From CAVRQM01 sp963822705 (GTDB taxonomy: Bacteria; Pseudomonadota; Alphaproteobacteria; Acetobacterales; Acetobacteraceae): 64,000 bases of DNA. Below are positions 29,291 to 38,372 of this stretch, in pieces. The notes under the pieces are model-generated. The model had not been told where the DNA came from. It saw only the letters and a list, made by a program, of their open reading frames with translations, and did not search any database. Numbering within the stretch: the stretch's first letter is position 1; each line of letters begins with the position of its first letter. A program made the translations under genes and the position numbers. The stretch lies in contig CAWGIX010000013.1 in NCBI GenBank assembly GCA_963822705.1, forward strand, positions 186,001-250,000. Direction: 5' to 3'.

Positions 29291-30206
29291 GCGCCGGCCG
29301 ACCCGTCATCCCGTCGACGCTCATCTGGACGCATTTTTGGAGATGCTGGCCGCCGAACGCGGGGCGGCGCGCAACACTTTGGCGGCCTACGAGGGCGATC
29401 TTTCCGGACTGGCGCGCGATTTGTCGGGGCCGCTGGCGCAGGCGGAGACGGCTGCCCTGCGCCGGCATCTGGTGGCCGCTTCGGCGCTGGGCGTATCGGC
29501 CCGCACTCTGGCCCGGCGGCTCTCGGCCATGCGCCACTTCTACCGTTTTCTGGTGCGCGAAGGCGTGCGCGAGGACGATCCGACCGAGAGGCTGGATTCG
29601 CCTCGCCTCCGCCCGGGCCTGCCCCGTCTGCTAAGCGAGGCGGAGGTGGATGCGTTGCTCGCGGCTTCCGGCAGCCTTCCCGAGCCGCAGGGCCTGGTCG
29701 CGCGCGCCGGGTTGGAAATGCTCTATGCGAGCGGCCTGCGCGTATCCGAATTGCTGGCGCTGACCGGCACGGCGCTGGCCGCGACCGACTACGTGCTGCT
29801 GGTCCGCGGCAAGGGCGGTCTCGAGCGTTTGGTGCCGATATCGCGCGCGGCCCGTACCGCTTTGGCGCAACTTCATCCGGGCCCGGAACATCCGCGCTGG
29901 TTGTTTCCGGGCAAGAAACCAGGGCGTCCGATGACGCGCCAGGGCTTTTTTCTGCTCCTGCGCCGAGTGGCACTCCTGGCCGGGCTCGACCCGGCCAGAA
30001 TCAGTCCGCACGTGCTGCGCCACGCTTTTGCCAGCCACATGCTCGCCCGCGGCGCCGACCTGCGCAGTTTGCAGGTGCTGCTGGGCCATGCCGACATCGC
30101 CACCACGCAGATCTATACGCACGTGCTGGCCGAGAGCCTGCAACGGCTGGTCGAGGCGCATCACCCGCTGGCGAGGGAGGCTGGCCCGAAAGGGCATGGG
30201 GGCTGA
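29280..30206 (+). CDS. xerD: Tyrosine recombinase XerC/XerD type
   Basis: A 308-residue site-specific recombinase acting at dif to resolve chromosome dimers. SAM-like N-terminal domain (HLDAFLEMLAAERGAARNTL) then the catalytic domain with Arg (ASGLRVSEL, about 153), Lys (RGKGGLERLVP), HxLRH (SPHVLRHAFASHML), His (LLGHADIATTQ) and Tyr (IYTHV). The start at 29280 is preferred because the homologous region begins there. Placement between the microprotein and accA is typical for xerD; XerC cannot be excluded. Confidence 0.93.
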   Translation: MERRRRPTRHPVDAHLDAFLEMLAAERGAARNTLAAYEGDLSGLARDLSGPLAQAETAALRRHLVAASALGVSARTLARRLSAMRHFYRFLVREGVREDDPTERLDSPRLRPGLPRLLSEAEVDALLAASGSLPEPQGLVARAGLEMLYASGLRVSELLALTGTALAATDYVLLVRGKGGLERLVPISRAARTALAQLHPGPEHPRWLFPGKKPGRPMTRQGFFLLLRRVALLAGLDPARISPHVLRHAFASHMLARGADLRSLQVLLGHADIATTQIYTHVLAESLQRLVEAHHPLAREAGPKGHGG

Positions 30207-30239
30207 CCCTGCCCGATGCAGGTGCTAAGCGGCGCGCCC

Positions 30240-31196
30240 ATGCGCCACTACTTGGATTTCGAAAAGCCGATCGCCGAGCTGGAAAGCAAGATCGAAGAAC
30301 TCCGCCATGTCTCCGACTCGGATGGTCTCAATATTGCCGAAGAAGTTTCGCGCCTGGTCGAGAAATCCGACAAGCAACTGCGCGCCATCTACGCCAAGCT
30401 CACGCCCTGGCAGAAAACCCAGGTCGCCCGGCATCCGGACCGGCCGAAAGCCGGCGACTTTCTGGCCGGCCTGATTACCGACTTTACCCCGCTCGCCGGC
30501 GATCGGGCGTTTGGTGACGACGCGGCCGTGGTGGGCGGGCTCGGGCGGTTTCGCGGCCGCTCGGTGGTGGCGCTCGGCACCGAGAAGGGCCGCGACACCG
30601 AGAGCCGGGTGGCGCACAATTTCGGCATGGCCCGCCCCGAGGGCTACCGCAAGGCGCGGCGGCTGATCGAATTGGCCGGCCACTTTTCCCTGCCGGTGCT
30701 GAGTTTTGTGGATACTGCCGGCGCTTTTCCGGGCATCGAGGCCGAAGCCCGCGGCCAGGCGGAGGCGATCGCCCGTTCCATCGAAGCCTGCCTCGACGCG
30801 CCGGTGCCGGTGGTGGCGACCGTGATCGGCGAGGGCGGATCGGGCGGCGCCATCGCCCTGGCTGCCGGCGATGCCGTGCTGATGATGGAGCACGCCATCT
30901 ACTCGGTCATTTCGCCCGAGGGTTGCGCGGCCATCCTGTGGAAAGACGCCACCCAGGCTCCCGCCGCAGCCGAGGCGCTGCGACTGACGGCCGAGGATCT
31001 GAAGCGTCTCGGCCTGATCGACGCCATCATCCCTGAGCCGCTGGGCGGCGCCCACCGCGATGCCGCCGCGGCAGTGGCCGGGGTTGGCGATGCACTGAGC
31101 ACGGCGCTCGGCGCACTGCTGCCGCTCGACGGCGCCGAACTGCGCGCGCGGCGGGCGGAAAAGTTTCTCGCGATGGGCCGCGAAGCCCTCGGCTGA
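30240..31196 (+). CDS. accA: Acetyl-CoA carboxylase carboxyltransferase subunit alpha
   Basis: A 318-residue subunit that with AccD transfers the carboxyl group from biotin to acetyl-CoA. Begins MRHYLDFEKPIAELESKIEE and contains FVDTAGAFPGIEAEARGQAE, IGEGGSGGAIALAAGD and SVISPEGCAAILWKDA, all signatures of AccA. Follows the xerC/D-type gene by 33 bases, same strand, a common arrangement in alphaproteobacteria. Convergent with the glucoamylase, stops 14 bases apart. Confidence 0.96.
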   Translation: MRHYLDFEKPIAELESKIEELRHVSDSDGLNIAEEVSRLVEKSDKQLRAIYAKLTPWQKTQVARHPDRPKAGDFLAGLITDFTPLAGDRAFGDDAAVVGGLGRFRGRSVVALGTEKGRDTESRVAHNFGMARPEGYRKARRLIELAGHFSLPVLSFVDTAGAFPGIEAEARGQAEAIARSIEACLDAPVPVVATVIGEGGSGGAIALAAGDAVLMMEHAIYSVISPEGCAAILWKDATQAPAAAEALRLTAEDLKRLGLIDAIIPEPLGGAHRDAAAAVAGVGDALSTALGALLPLDGAELRARRAEKFLAMGREALG

Positions 31197-31210
31197 GGCA
31201 AGGCGACAGA

Positions 31211-33586
31211 CTATCGCGCGATGACGACGCTGTCCTCGATCGTGCCGAACCGGAATGAAATCCGCTGACCCGCGACCAAGCCCTCGCTCGGTATTTCCGC
31301 CAGGTGCAATCCCACGCCGCTGTCCAGAGTGCGGGCGCTGTGTGAGGTGGCCCACCCATCGGCCGACCAGGTCACCTCTGCCGGTTCCGGCAGGTCCAGC
31401 CGCAGCACCCGGCCGGCGGCCACCGTATCCGGCCGCCAATCCGGCCGCCAGGGCTGTACGCGCGGCGTCCGAGGGGCGCCCTGATAGCGCCGAGCCACCT
31501 GTGGCGGCGTGTCGAACACCGCGCCGTCCGCCAGCGAGCGGCACAGTTTTATGTGCTCGGCATGCGCCCAGACCAGGGGCATGGCCGAGCCGGACGGGCG
31601 ACCCCGAAACAGCTCCCGTTCCGGAATATCTTCGGAATCCCAGACCTGCTCGGGGATCAGGAATCCGTCGCTGGTCAGCGCCTCCAAGGTGCCGAGCAGC
31701 CGGCGCGCCTCCGCCGGGCGTCCCGCCGCCAGTTCGTAGTGCGCCCGCTCGCCCGTCATGAGCGGCCAGAGCCGACCGACCCCTGTGCCGTCGAAAGCAC
31801 TGCCGTCCTCGTGCTCGCCATAGCCGTCCTCGTTGTACCGGTACCAGCACGGGCCCGCCGGCAGTTCGCGCTTCAACGCATGGTCGATCACCGTCACGGT
31901 GGCTACGATCCGCTTGTCGCGCGCGCTGCGCAGGCCGAAGCGCACCAGCGCCAGGGCGTCCGGGCTGACGATATCCCCCACCGGCCACTCGGTCTTGTCG
32001 GCCGGCCGGTTGCGGATCGAGATGGTGCCGCCGAGATCGGCCGCCGCGGTGCCGTCGCGCGCGGGGGCAATGCGCACATAGTGCCCCTCCACTCCGGCGG
32101 CCCGGTCAACCGCCGTGTTCGTCACAAAACACCACGCCTCCACCGCATCGTTCCAGGCATCCGCGGTGTCGCGGCACAGCGCGGCCAGCACTGCGTCACC
32201 GGCGATGTCCGCGAGATCGGCCGCGACGACCAGGGCGGCGATTTCCACTGCCAGCGTGAACGGCGAGTAGCCGCCGTCCTCCTCCCACCGGTCCTGTCCC
32301 GTGACCGGCCCGGTGCGCAGTACGAACGCGGCGGCCGCGCGCACCATCGGCCAATACGGCGGCAGATCGGATTCCGGCAGCGCGCCGGTGCGCCGCGCCA
32401 TGTCGACCATCAGGATCGGGAACGCGCATTCGTCGAGCTGCAGGCCGCGCCAATACGGCATGCCGTCGAGCCAGCAGTTTTGCGGCCAGGCTCCGGTCGG
32501 TTCCTGGATCGCGCGCAGATACTGCAGCACCCGCCGCGCGTCGGCCGTCGCCGCGGCGGCCAGCAAACCACCCCCCGTCTCGGCCAAATCCCGTGGCCAG
32601 ACCAGATGGTAGCCGCCGAGATCGTCGTCGCCCTTGGAGGCGCCCCAAGGGATTGACAGGCTGGCGATGAAACCGCCCGGAAAACCCAGCGCCTCGTGCG
32701 CGCGCAGCACCGCGGTGCTGATGCTGTAGGTGTCGTGGGTGGCCGAGGCACCGCGCAGCAGCCGCAGACCCGCCTGCCAGGCGCGCCACGCGCCGATATA
32801 CTCGGCCTCCGCCGCCACGAACGGCCGCTGCAGCGCCGAGCGGGCGCGGAACGCCGCCTCGCTCCAGGTCCGGCCGAAACCCAGCGCCAGCACGAACTGC
32901 CCGTCCTGCGGCAGCACCATCTCGCCGCACAGCGCCACGTTGCCGTCCGCCGCGCGCGTGTACTGGTCGCTCAGCGCGCCGTCGCGATGCAGGATCTGCC
33001 AGCCGTCCGAGGTGCCGACGAACCCCACCGAGCGCGCCGCCCACCCGGATGAGCACGCCAGCGCCAGCGAGGTGCCGTCGCCTTCGGCGAACAGCATCGG
33101 AACGCCCTTGTAGTCGTCGGTCCAGGCGGTGTTGTGCTCGCCCCCGTTGACCAGGTGCGGCGAGAGCAGCGCGAAGATGCGCAGTCCGGGTGTTTTCGCT
33201 GTGAAGGCGATGTGTTGCAGCACCACCTCGCGGTGCGCGTCGGAAACGACGCATTTTTCGATGGCGAATTGTCCGTCGCGGCTGGCGTTGGACAGGCGGT
33301 ACCCCGGCACGCCATCAGCCAGGGCGGCGATGCGGCTGTCGGTGTCGCGCTTCTCCTCGGCGAAAAACCCGCCAGGCTGGCCGTCCGTGACAATCAGGCC
33401 GAAATCACGGGTGCAAGCCTGGTCGACGCGCGGATAATAGACTTCGTTCAGGATGCCGTGGCTGATGGTGAACCAGACCCGGCTGACCGACGAGAGCGCG
33501 GTGCCCACGCCCCATTTGTCCGAAGACGTCCAGCGCGGCGGCAGCCCGGGCCAGCCGGGGGCGTCGCCATGGTTTTGCTGATCCAT
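31211..33586 (-). CDS. Glucan 1,4-alpha-glucosidase (glycoside hydrolase family 15)
   Basis: A 791-residue glucoamylase/glucodextranase-type enzyme releasing glucose from alpha-glucan ends. N-terminal beta-sandwich domain (residues about 10-270: WTSSDKWGVGTALSSVSRVW, HGILNEVYYPRVDQACTRDF) followed by the (alpha/alpha)6 catalytic domain with GGYHLVWPRDLAETGGGLLA, QLDECAFPILM and the general-base segment GFLIPEQVWD. No signal peptide is evident, so an intracellular role in glycogen or trehalose-type metabolism is possible. Start at 33586 (MDQQNHGDAP) lies four bases after the hicB stop, an odd operon partner. Confidence 0.92.
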   Translation of the reverse strand: MDQQNHGDAPGWPGLPPRWTSSDKWGVGTALSSVSRVWFTISHGILNEVYYPRVDQACTRDFGLIVTDGQPGGFFAEEKRDTDSRIAALADGVPGYRLSNASRDGQFAIEKCVVSDAHREVVLQHIAFTAKTPGLRIFALLSPHLVNGGEHNTAWTDDYKGVPMLFAEGDGTSLALACSSGWAARSVGFVGTSDGWQILHRDGALSDQYTRAADGNVALCGEMVLPQDGQFVLALGFGRTWSEAAFRARSALQRPFVAAEAEYIGAWRAWQAGLRLLRGASATHDTYSISTAVLRAHEALGFPGGFIASLSIPWGASKGDDDLGGYHLVWPRDLAETGGGLLAAAATADARRVLQYLRAIQEPTGAWPQNCWLDGMPYWRGLQLDECAFPILMVDMARRTGALPESDLPPYWPMVRAAAAFVLRTGPVTGQDRWEEDGGYSPFTLAVEIAALVVAADLADIAGDAVLAALCRDTADAWNDAVEAWCFVTNTAVDRAAGVEGHYVRIAPARDGTAAADLGGTISIRNRPADKTEWPVGDIVSPDALALVRFGLRSARDKRIVATVTVIDHALKRELPAGPCWYRYNEDGYGEHEDGSAFDGTGVGRLWPLMTGERAHYELAAGRPAEARRLLGTLEALTSDGFLIPEQVWDSEDIPERELFRGRPSGSAMPLVWAHAEHIKLCRSLADGAVFDTPPQVARRYQGAPRTPRVQPWRPDWRPDTVAAGRVLRLDLPEPAEVTWSADGWATSHSARTLDSGVGLHLAEIPSEGLVAGQRISFRFGTIEDSVVIAR

Positions 33587-33590
33587 GTGC

Positions 33591-33857
33591 CTACACCGCT
33601 TCCGGTTCGAAGGGAACCAGAAACCGGGCTGCCTCGACCACATCCGGCTCGGGCGTGATGGCGTCCAGCTCCGAGGGCCGGCTGATCGCAACCCCCTGCT
33701 CCAATGTAAGCTCCAGATACGCCTGCAGCGCCTCCGCGGCATTGCGAGCGGCAAGCTGAAGCGTATCGCCGGCGCTGGTGCAGCCGGGCAGGTCCGGAAA
33801 GAACACGCTGTAGCCATCGGCGACCGGCTCGACGGTGGCCGGGTAGTAGATCGCCAT
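33591..33857 (-). CDS. hicB: HicB-family antitoxin
   Basis: An 88-residue protein with the RNase H-like HicB fold: AIYYPATVEPVADGYSVFFP, DLPGCTSAGDTLQLAARNAA and EALQAYLELTLEQG. The ATG at 33857 has GAGGAG about nine bases upstream. It directly follows hicA (5-base gap), the canonical HicA-HicB order. HicB neutralises the HicA mRNA interferase and may autoregulate the promoter. Confidence 0.9.
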   Translation of the reverse strand: MAIYYPATVEPVADGYSVFFPDLPGCTSAGDTLQLAARNAAEALQAYLELTLEQGVAISRPSELDAITPEPDVVEAARFLVPFEPEAV

Positions 33858-33862
33858 TTCCG

Positions 33863-34053
33863 TCAACTCCTCAGCGACAATTTTGCCTGACGCTCGATGC
33901 TTCGCAGGGTGCCGGTCGCTTGATCCTTCCGAGGATGTGGGACCGTGACCACGCCACTCTGGGTCGGATGCCTGAACTGATGGTGGCTTCCGGCACTACG
34001 CGCGAGCTCCAACCCTGCGCCTCTAGCATGCGGATTACCGTCCTGCTGTCCAC
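33863..34053 (-). CDS. hicA: HicA-family mRNA interferase toxin, frameshifted
   Basis: A roughly 63-residue double-stranded-RNA-binding-fold toxin. First part VDSRTVIRMLEAQGW; after a break near 34007 the frame continues RSAGSHHQFRHPTQSGVVTV, PHPRKDQATGTLRSIERQAK and LSLRS up to the stop. Adding one G in TGGAG-CTC restores GWRLARSAGSHHQF, the family signature with catalytic His in GSHHQF. The start is probably GTG at 34053. Without repair the toxin is truncated. The intact antitoxin next door fits either a sequencing error or toxin inactivation. Confidence 0.85.
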
Positions 34054-34156
34054 CGCAGGACTGCTACACCTGTCGCGCACGCAGTGGAACGAAAGCCGGC
34101 TTGCACCCGGGCGCCATGTTCGCTAGGCGTTCCGGCCTTCCAGCGGAGCAGAATCG

Positions 34157-35186
34157 ATGGGCTACAGGGTCGCGGTCGTGGGCGCCACCGGGGCGGTCGG
34201 GCGCGAGATGCTGAAAACGTTGTTCGAACGCGGCTTTCCGGTGGACGAGGTGGCGGCCGTGGCGTCGGGTCGCTCGGCCGGTCAGGAAGTCTCGTTCGGC
34301 GACAAGACGGTGCTGCGGGTAAAGGCGCTCGAACTCGTTCGATTTCGCCGGCTGGGACATCGGCCTGTTCAGCCCCGGCGCCGCCGTTTCCGCCGTGCAT
34401 GCCCCGCGCGCGGCGGGGGCGGGCTGCATCGTCATCGACAACACCAGCCAGTTTCGCATGGAGCCGGACGTACCTCTGGTGGTGCCGGAGGTAAACCCGG
34501 AGGCATTGGCGCGTATCCGCCGCGGCATCGTTGCCAACCCGAACTGCTCGACCATCCAGATGGTGGTGGCGCTTAAACCGCTGCACGACCGCTTCCGGGT
34601 GAAGCGGGTGGTGGTGGCGACCTATCAAAGCGTGTCCGGCGCCGGCAAGGAAGGCATGGACGAACTGTTCACCCAGACCAAGGCCAGCTTCGTCAACGAC
34701 CCGACCAAGCCGGAGCAGTTTTCCAAACCGATCGCCTTCAACGTCATTCCCCATATCGACCGCTTCATGGACGACGGCTCGACCAAGGAAGAGTGGAAGA
34801 TGGTCGTGGAGACGAAGAAGATTCTCGACCCGGACATCGCCGTGTTCGCCACTTGCGTGCGCGTGCCGGTGTTCATCGGCCACGCCGAGGCGATCGCCGT
34901 GGAGTTCGAGCGCCCGGTCACCGCGGCCGAGGCGCGCACCGTGCTGCGCGGCGCTCCGGGGGTGCAGGTGGTCGATACGCGCGAGGACGGCGGCTACGTG
35001 ACCCCGCTCGATGCGCAGGGCGAGGACGCCACGTATGTCAGCCGTATCCGCCGCGACCCGACCGTGGAGCACGGGCTGGCGTTCTGGTGCGTGAGCGACA
35101 ATCTGCGCAAGGGCGCGGCGCTCAACGCGGTGCAGATCGCGGAACATCTGGTCGCCCGCGGAGCGTTGGCGCGTCGGGCGGCCTGA
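34157..35186 (+). CDS. asd: Aspartate-semialdehyde dehydrogenase (frameshifted)
   Basis: Second enzyme of the aspartate pathway (lysine, methionine, threonine and diaminopimelate). N-terminal VAVVGATGAVGREMLKTLFE is in the first frame; from about 34334 the frame changes to SFDFAGWDIGLFSPGAAVSA and VIDNTSQFRMEPDVPLVVPE, the catalytic Cys in ANPNCSTIQM, VSGAGKEGMDEL and KEEWKMVVETKKILD. One extra C in GAACTCG explains the break; repair gives 342 residues, the normal length. As asd is normally essential, an error in the sequence is likely. Followed 16 bases later by the ClpP-like gene. Confidence 0.93.
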
Positions 35187-35202
35187 GCCAAGGGGGAGGG
35201 AA

Positions 35203-35772
35203 ATGGCTGACCAGACTTCTCCGCCGCAACGCTCGATCATATTCTCCGGCCCGATTGAGCCGGCCACGACAAAGTTTCTTCGCAACGCTTGCTGCGAGGC
35301 TGTCAGCCAGAAGGTGCAGCGCCTGAAGATCCAGTTTTCCAGCGGCGGAGGATCACTCGATGATGGATTCGCACTGTACGGATTCCTCAAGTCGCTTCCG
35401 TATGATCTTCACATGTATAACGTAGGCATCGTGGGATCGATTGCAAACATAGTCTTCTTGGCGGGTACGAAGCGATTCGCCTCTCCGCATTCGGCTTTCT
35501 ACTTGCACGACTTGTCGTGGAACGTAAACGCGCAGAATTTTACCAGCTCAAGTATCCACGCGGAAACATTCTTATTCGACAACTTCAGATCGAGAATCAA
35601 GGCAATTTTCCAGACCGAGGCGCAGCTCGATCAGACCAGTCTCGAAAGCCCGGAGTTCTTCAAGGAACCGCAGATTTACGAACCTTCCGCTGCCAAAGCG
35701 GCTGGTATCATTCATGAAATCCAGGACGCTGCTATCCCACGGGGCGAGCCTGTGCTGAATATCTCTTGGTAG
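35203..35772 (+). CDS. ClpP-like protein lacking the nucleophilic serine
   Basis: A 189-residue protein with the ClpP/crotonase fold: FSSGGGSLDDGFALYGFLKS corresponds to the ClpP oligomer/handle region, then VGSIANIVFLAG and RFASPHSAFYLHD. In ClpP the nucleophile lies in VGQAASMG; aligning by VG..A places Asn82 at that position. The His of FYLHD (His102) is kept. So it is either inactive or uses other residues. Ribosome site GGGGGAGGG is strong. Codon use is clearly less GC-biased than neighbours, suggesting transfer. No ClpX/A partner nearby. Function unknown. Confidence 0.75.
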   Translation: MADQTSPPQRSIIFSGPIEPATTKFLRNACCEAVSQKVQRLKIQFSSGGGSLDDGFALYGFLKSLPYDLHMYNVGIVGSIANIVFLAGTKRFASPHSAFYLHDLSWNVNAQNFTSSSIHAETFLFDNFRSRIKAIFQTEAQLDQTSLESPEFFKEPQIYEPSAAKAAGIIHEIQDAAIPRGEPVLNISW

Positions 35773-36063
35773 CTCTGGCAACGAGGTCAGGCCTACCGAA
35801 ATTGCCGCCTTGGCCTGGCGCGCTCGGCCCAAGACCAGCGTGCCGAGGGCGGCGAAGACCACGGCGAGAGCGCGGCGTGTGAGGCCATTCCCGGTGTGTC
35901 CTGGGCTGTCTGGATACATGCTGTTGCGCTCCCTCCCGTAATAAAATTGGTTGAAAGGTCCGCATCGCAACCCCGGTCCGAAGCGTGATCCTCGACCGAT
36001 CGTCTCGATCGAACCATACCGACCTTGTCCGCTCTCGGCGCATACGAACTAAAGCGCCATCCG
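35773..36063. other. Low-GC intergenic region with a possible degraded secreted frame
   Basis: 291 bases of lower GC than the surroundings, following the ClpP-like gene. A minus-strand frame here reads GNGLTRRALAVVFAALGTLV then LGRARQAKAA, like a twin-arginine or Sec signal peptide, but it then runs antisense into the ClpP-like gene with no recognisable mature protein. Probably a remnant or chance. Confidence 0.3.
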
Positions 36064-37191
36064 CTACTCAGCCGCGATTTTCGCCCCGGCCTGCTCCGCG
36101 CGGATCGCCGCCACCTTGCGCTCCACCAGTTCCACTACGTGGTCGATCATGCCGTCGCCCGGCGTCGTGTGGTCGGTCTTGCCGGCCGCATACACCATGT
36201 GCCGCCCGCCGCCGCCGCCAGTGACGCCCAAATCGGTCATCAGCGCCTCGCCCGGGCCGTTCACCACGCAGCCGATGATCGACAACGTCAGCGGCGTCTC
36301 GATATGCGCCAGCCGCTGCTCCAGCTCCTGCACCGTGTCGATGACGTTGAAACCCTGCCGGGCGCAGGACGGGCACGAAATGATCCGCACGCCGCGATGG
36401 CGGATGCCGAGCGATTTCAGCAGCTCCCAGCCGACCAGCACCTCTTCCTCGGGCTCGGCCGACAGCGAAACGCGCACGGTGTCGCCGATGCCGGCCCACA
36501 GCAGATTGCCCAGGCCGATGGCGCTTTTCACCGTGCCGGTGCGCCGGCTGCCCGCCTCAGTGATGCCGATATGCAACGGGTGGTCGCATACCTCGGCCAA
36601 CTGCGTGTAGGCGGCCACCGCCATGAACACGTCCGAGGCTTTGACGCTGATCTTGAACTCGTGAAAGTCGTGGTCCTGCAGAATTTTGGCGTGTTCCAGG
36701 GCGCTCTCCACCAGCGCCTCGGGATTCGGCTCGCCGTATTTTTCCAGCAAGTGCCGCTCCAGCGAGCCGGCATTCACACCAATGCGCATCGAGCAGCCGT
36801 GGTCACGCGCAGCTTTCACCACCTCGCGCACGCGCTCGCTGCTGCCGATATTGCCGGGATTGATGCGCAGGCACGCGGCACCGGCCTGCGCCGCCTCGAT
36901 CGCGCGGCGATAGTGGAAATGGATGTCGGCCACCACCGGCACCGAAACCTGCTGCACGATGCGCGCCAGGGCGGCGGTGCTCTCGGCATCCGGACAGGAG
37001 ACGCGCACGATGTCCACCCCGGCCCGCTCGGCGCGGTGGATTTGCGCAACCGTCGCCTCCACGTCGGTAGTCGGCGTGTTGGTCATGGTCTGCACGGTGA
37101 TTGGAGCGTCGCCGCCGACCAAAACGTTGCCGACGCGGATTTGCCGGGATACCCGGCGCTCGATGTGCTGATACGGCCGATAGCTCATCAT
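36064..37191 (-). CDS. ispG: 4-hydroxy-3-methylbut-2-enyl diphosphate synthase (flavodoxin)
   Basis: A 375-residue Fe-S enzyme of the MEP isoprenoid pathway. Contains VGGDAPITVQTMTNTPTTDV, DIVRVSCPD, RINPGNIGSSERVREVV and HIGITEAGSRRTGTVKSAIG, and the cluster Cys ligands CPSCARQ (about 272 and 275) and IIGCVVNGPGE (about 307). Normal length. It follows the RodZ-like gene by 38 bases on the same strand. The start could be either of two adjacent ATG codons. Confidence 0.95.
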   Translation of the reverse strand: MMSYRPYQHIERRVSRQIRVGNVLVGGDAPITVQTMTNTPTTDVEATVAQIHRAERAGVDIVRVSCPDAESTAALARIVQQVSVPVVADIHFHYRRAIEAAQAGAACLRINPGNIGSSERVREVVKAARDHGCSMRIGVNAGSLERHLLEKYGEPNPEALVESALEHAKILQDHDFHEFKISVKASDVFMAVAAYTQLAEVCDHPLHIGITEAGSRRTGTVKSAIGLGNLLWAGIGDTVRVSLSAEPEEEVLVGWELLKSLGIRHRGVRIISCPSCARQGFNVIDTVQELEQRLAHIETPLTLSIIGCVVNGPGEALMTDLGVTGGGGGRHMVYAAGKTDHTTPGDGMIDHVVELVERKVAAIRAEQAGAKIAAE

Positions 37192-37229
37192 GTTGCTCCG
37201 CTGCTACCGGCGGGTCACCGCGGCAGCGC

Positions 37230-38210
37230 CTATTCGTTGTGCGGCAGTACCGCCGGGCGCTGCCCGGGGGTGGCCCCGGCATTGGCGGCCAGCTTGCCGC
37301 CCTTGATCGCGTCCGCATCCAGCGGCAAGTCGCGGCGCACCGCCCCATCGCCACCCAGAGATGGTGTGACGACGCCATCCACCACAAGTTCCGTGGCTCC
37401 GGCATTGCCGGTGGTCAGCAACAGCGACGATTTTGCCGGCACCTGCCACGTCTCGCCGGCGCGCAGCATGCGGTTGAACAGGACCGGTCCCTGCTTATCA
37501 CGGACCTGAATCCAGGCGTCGGCGGTTGCCCGCACCACGATCCGTGGGCCGTCCACGGCGGGCAGAACGGGAGCCGGCTGCGTCGTGGCGGCCGCCGCGG
37601 CGCTGGGCGGCACGCTGGCGCTCGCCTGCGCGGCGGGCTGCACAGTGCCCGAGGCGAACGACTGAGCCGAACCGGACGGTATGGGGGCCGTTTTGGCGGC
37701 TGGCGGGGGCGTTTCGGGGACCAGCGGGGTCAAGTGCTCGGGCAACTGTTGCACCACCTCGGTGGACGGACGATCGTTGCCGCTCATGCGAAACCACGCC
37801 ACGTAGGCACCGATCGCCACCACCGCGCCGACCAAAATCACCACTAGCGCCGGCACCCCGCGCTCCGGGACAGGGGTTGGAAAATCCAGTTCGGGCCGCC
37901 GCGGCGCCTCGCCCGTTTCGGCGCGCAGCCGCCGCGCCGCATCGTTCGGATCGAGCCCCAGCGCCTGCGCATACGCGCGCACAAAGCCCAACGCATAGGT
38001 CGGGCCGGGCAATTCCTGGGTGCGGCCTTCCTCGATAGCCTGCAGGTAGGCTCGACGGATGCGCAAATATCCCGCCACCGCGTCCAGCGTCCACCCGAGG
38101 CGCTCACGCGCGGTGCGCAGGTCGGCGCCAAGCGGGGCCCCTGGCATTTCGGGATATCCCGTAACGACCAGGCCGTCTCCCCAATTCATATCATCACGCG
38201 AAGGCGTCAT
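37230..38210 (-). CDS. RodZ-like helix-turn-helix membrane protein
   Basis: A 326-residue protein with the RodZ architecture. N-terminal HTH (LGADLRTARERLGWTLDAVA, YLRIRRAYLQAIEEGRTQEL, YALGFVRAYAQALGL), one membrane helix at about residues 115-135 (GVPALVVILVGAVVAIGAYV), a Pro/Ala/Ser-rich periplasmic linker, and a C-terminal DUF4115 beta domain (VVRATADAWIQVRDKQGPVL, RMLRAGETWQVP). In other bacteria RodZ links MreB to the elongation machinery. The neighbour ispG is the common partner in alphaproteobacteria. Confidence 0.87.
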   Translation of the reverse strand: MTPSRDDMNWGDGLVVTGYPEMPGAPLGADLRTARERLGWTLDAVAGYLRIRRAYLQAIEEGRTQELPGPTYALGFVRAYAQALGLDPNDAARRLRAETGEAPRRPELDFPTPVPERGVPALVVILVGAVVAIGAYVAWFRMSGNDRPSTEVVQQLPEHLTPLVPETPPPAAKTAPIPSGSAQSFASGTVQPAAQASASVPPSAAAAATTQPAPVLPAVDGPRIVVRATADAWIQVRDKQGPVLFNRMLRAGETWQVPAKSSLLLTTGNAGATELVVDGVVTPSLGGDGAVRRDLPLDADAIKGGKLAANAGATPGQRPAVLPHNE

Positions 38211-38372
38211 GCGCGGCCTTAACAGCGGTTGCGGCGCAGGGTTTGGGCGGATCGCGTCATGGCGCGGCCCGGCCAGCCCGGCGGCAGGAACACCCGGCCT
38301 GTGTAGAACGCGCCGCAAAGCTTGCCAACCACGCGTGACCGAGCCGTTACCCCTTCACTGAGCAACCCAGGC

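Noticed and set aside
34157..35186. Programmed frameshifting in asd or ubiG
   Set aside because: No slippery heptamer, stimulatory structure or precedent; single G/C indels are simpler.
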